From NCBI GenBank assembly GCA_003447235.1, contig DLZV01000006.1, positions 33,360-56,793 of the forward strand: a DNA stretch of 23,434 nt, in the 5' to 3' direction. The notes beneath the pieces were generated by a model. It was not told the DNA's origin, searched no databases, and saw only the letters and a list, made by a program, of their open reading frames with translations. The number at the start of each line of letters is the position of its first letter. Position 1 is the stretch's first letter. Shown one piece after another: positions 23,371 to 23,434 of the stretch. The stretch is from Prevotella sp. GTDB taxonomy: Bacteria > Bacteroidota > Bacteroidia > Bacteroidales > Bacteroidaceae. The position numbers were made by a program, and so were the translations under genes.

Positions 23371-23434
23371 AAGAAAATCAATGTCTCCATAAGGCTGGGT
23401 ATTTCCGAAGTCAAAGAATAGTATATATAAAATA

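Overview
The window looks like chromosomal DNA of a Bacteroidales bacterium, most likely Prevotella or a close relative. Three things suggest this. Several genes are preceded by the Bacteroidetes promoter pattern TAnnTTTG, three times with a TTTG box 19-20 bases further upstream. Recognisable Shine-Dalgarno sequences are scarce. The proteins belong to typical Bacteroidales families, such as a giant tandem sensor kinase, a Skp-like lipoprotein and an OprO/P-type porin. Coding DNA is GC-rich and intergenic DNA strikingly AT-rich. No rRNA, tRNA, CRISPR array, transposase or integrase was seen.

Region by region: (1) 1-4187 is a divergent signalling locus. The leftward unit encodes a repeat-rich single-pass membrane protein, a zinc-ribbon/FHA protein with three Thr motifs, and a PP2C phosphatase cut by the window edge. 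The rightward unit encodes a stand-alone LytTR DNA-binding protein and an FHA/two-TM/zinc-ribbon protein. (2) 4188-6194 holds a degenerate 21-bp tandem repeat, a TrpF-like protein lacking the catalytic Cys, a 41-residue small ORF, a hairpin and ribulose-phosphate epimerase. (3) 6195-6788 is an ECF sigma factor with a textbook promoter. (4) 7185-12128 is a leftward operon of a 1205-residue tandem sensor kinase, a response regulator and a short AbgT-like membrane protein. (5) 12360-16849 is a rightward five-gene run of fabD, a GH13 glucosidase, a sugar O-acetyltransferase, a methyltransferase and an AlaX-like editing protein, ending in a 17-bp perfect hairpin. (6) 16955-17795 is a small membrane protein plus an OmpH/Skp lipoprotein (leftward), divergent from pepD at 17876. 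(7) 19557-21254 is ettA. (8) 21450-22529 is a porin (leftward). (9) 22530-23434 has no convincing gene. It holds a strong leftward promoter, a small hairpin and an inverted array of 8-bp repeats.

How the genes work together: the left locus reads as a Ser/Thr phospho-signalling module with eraser (PP2C), readers (two FHA proteins), a transcriptional output (LytTR) and a large envelope protein. The kinase is not in view and may lie beyond the left edge. The sensor-kinase operon appears to split phosphotransfer chemistry between two kinase halves: the first has the ATP-binding motifs and the second has the His box. It is flanked by copies of a shared AT-rich motif that may be an operator. The rest is mostly housekeeping: lipid and glucan metabolism, tRNA proofreading, envelope biogenesis, dipeptide use and translation.
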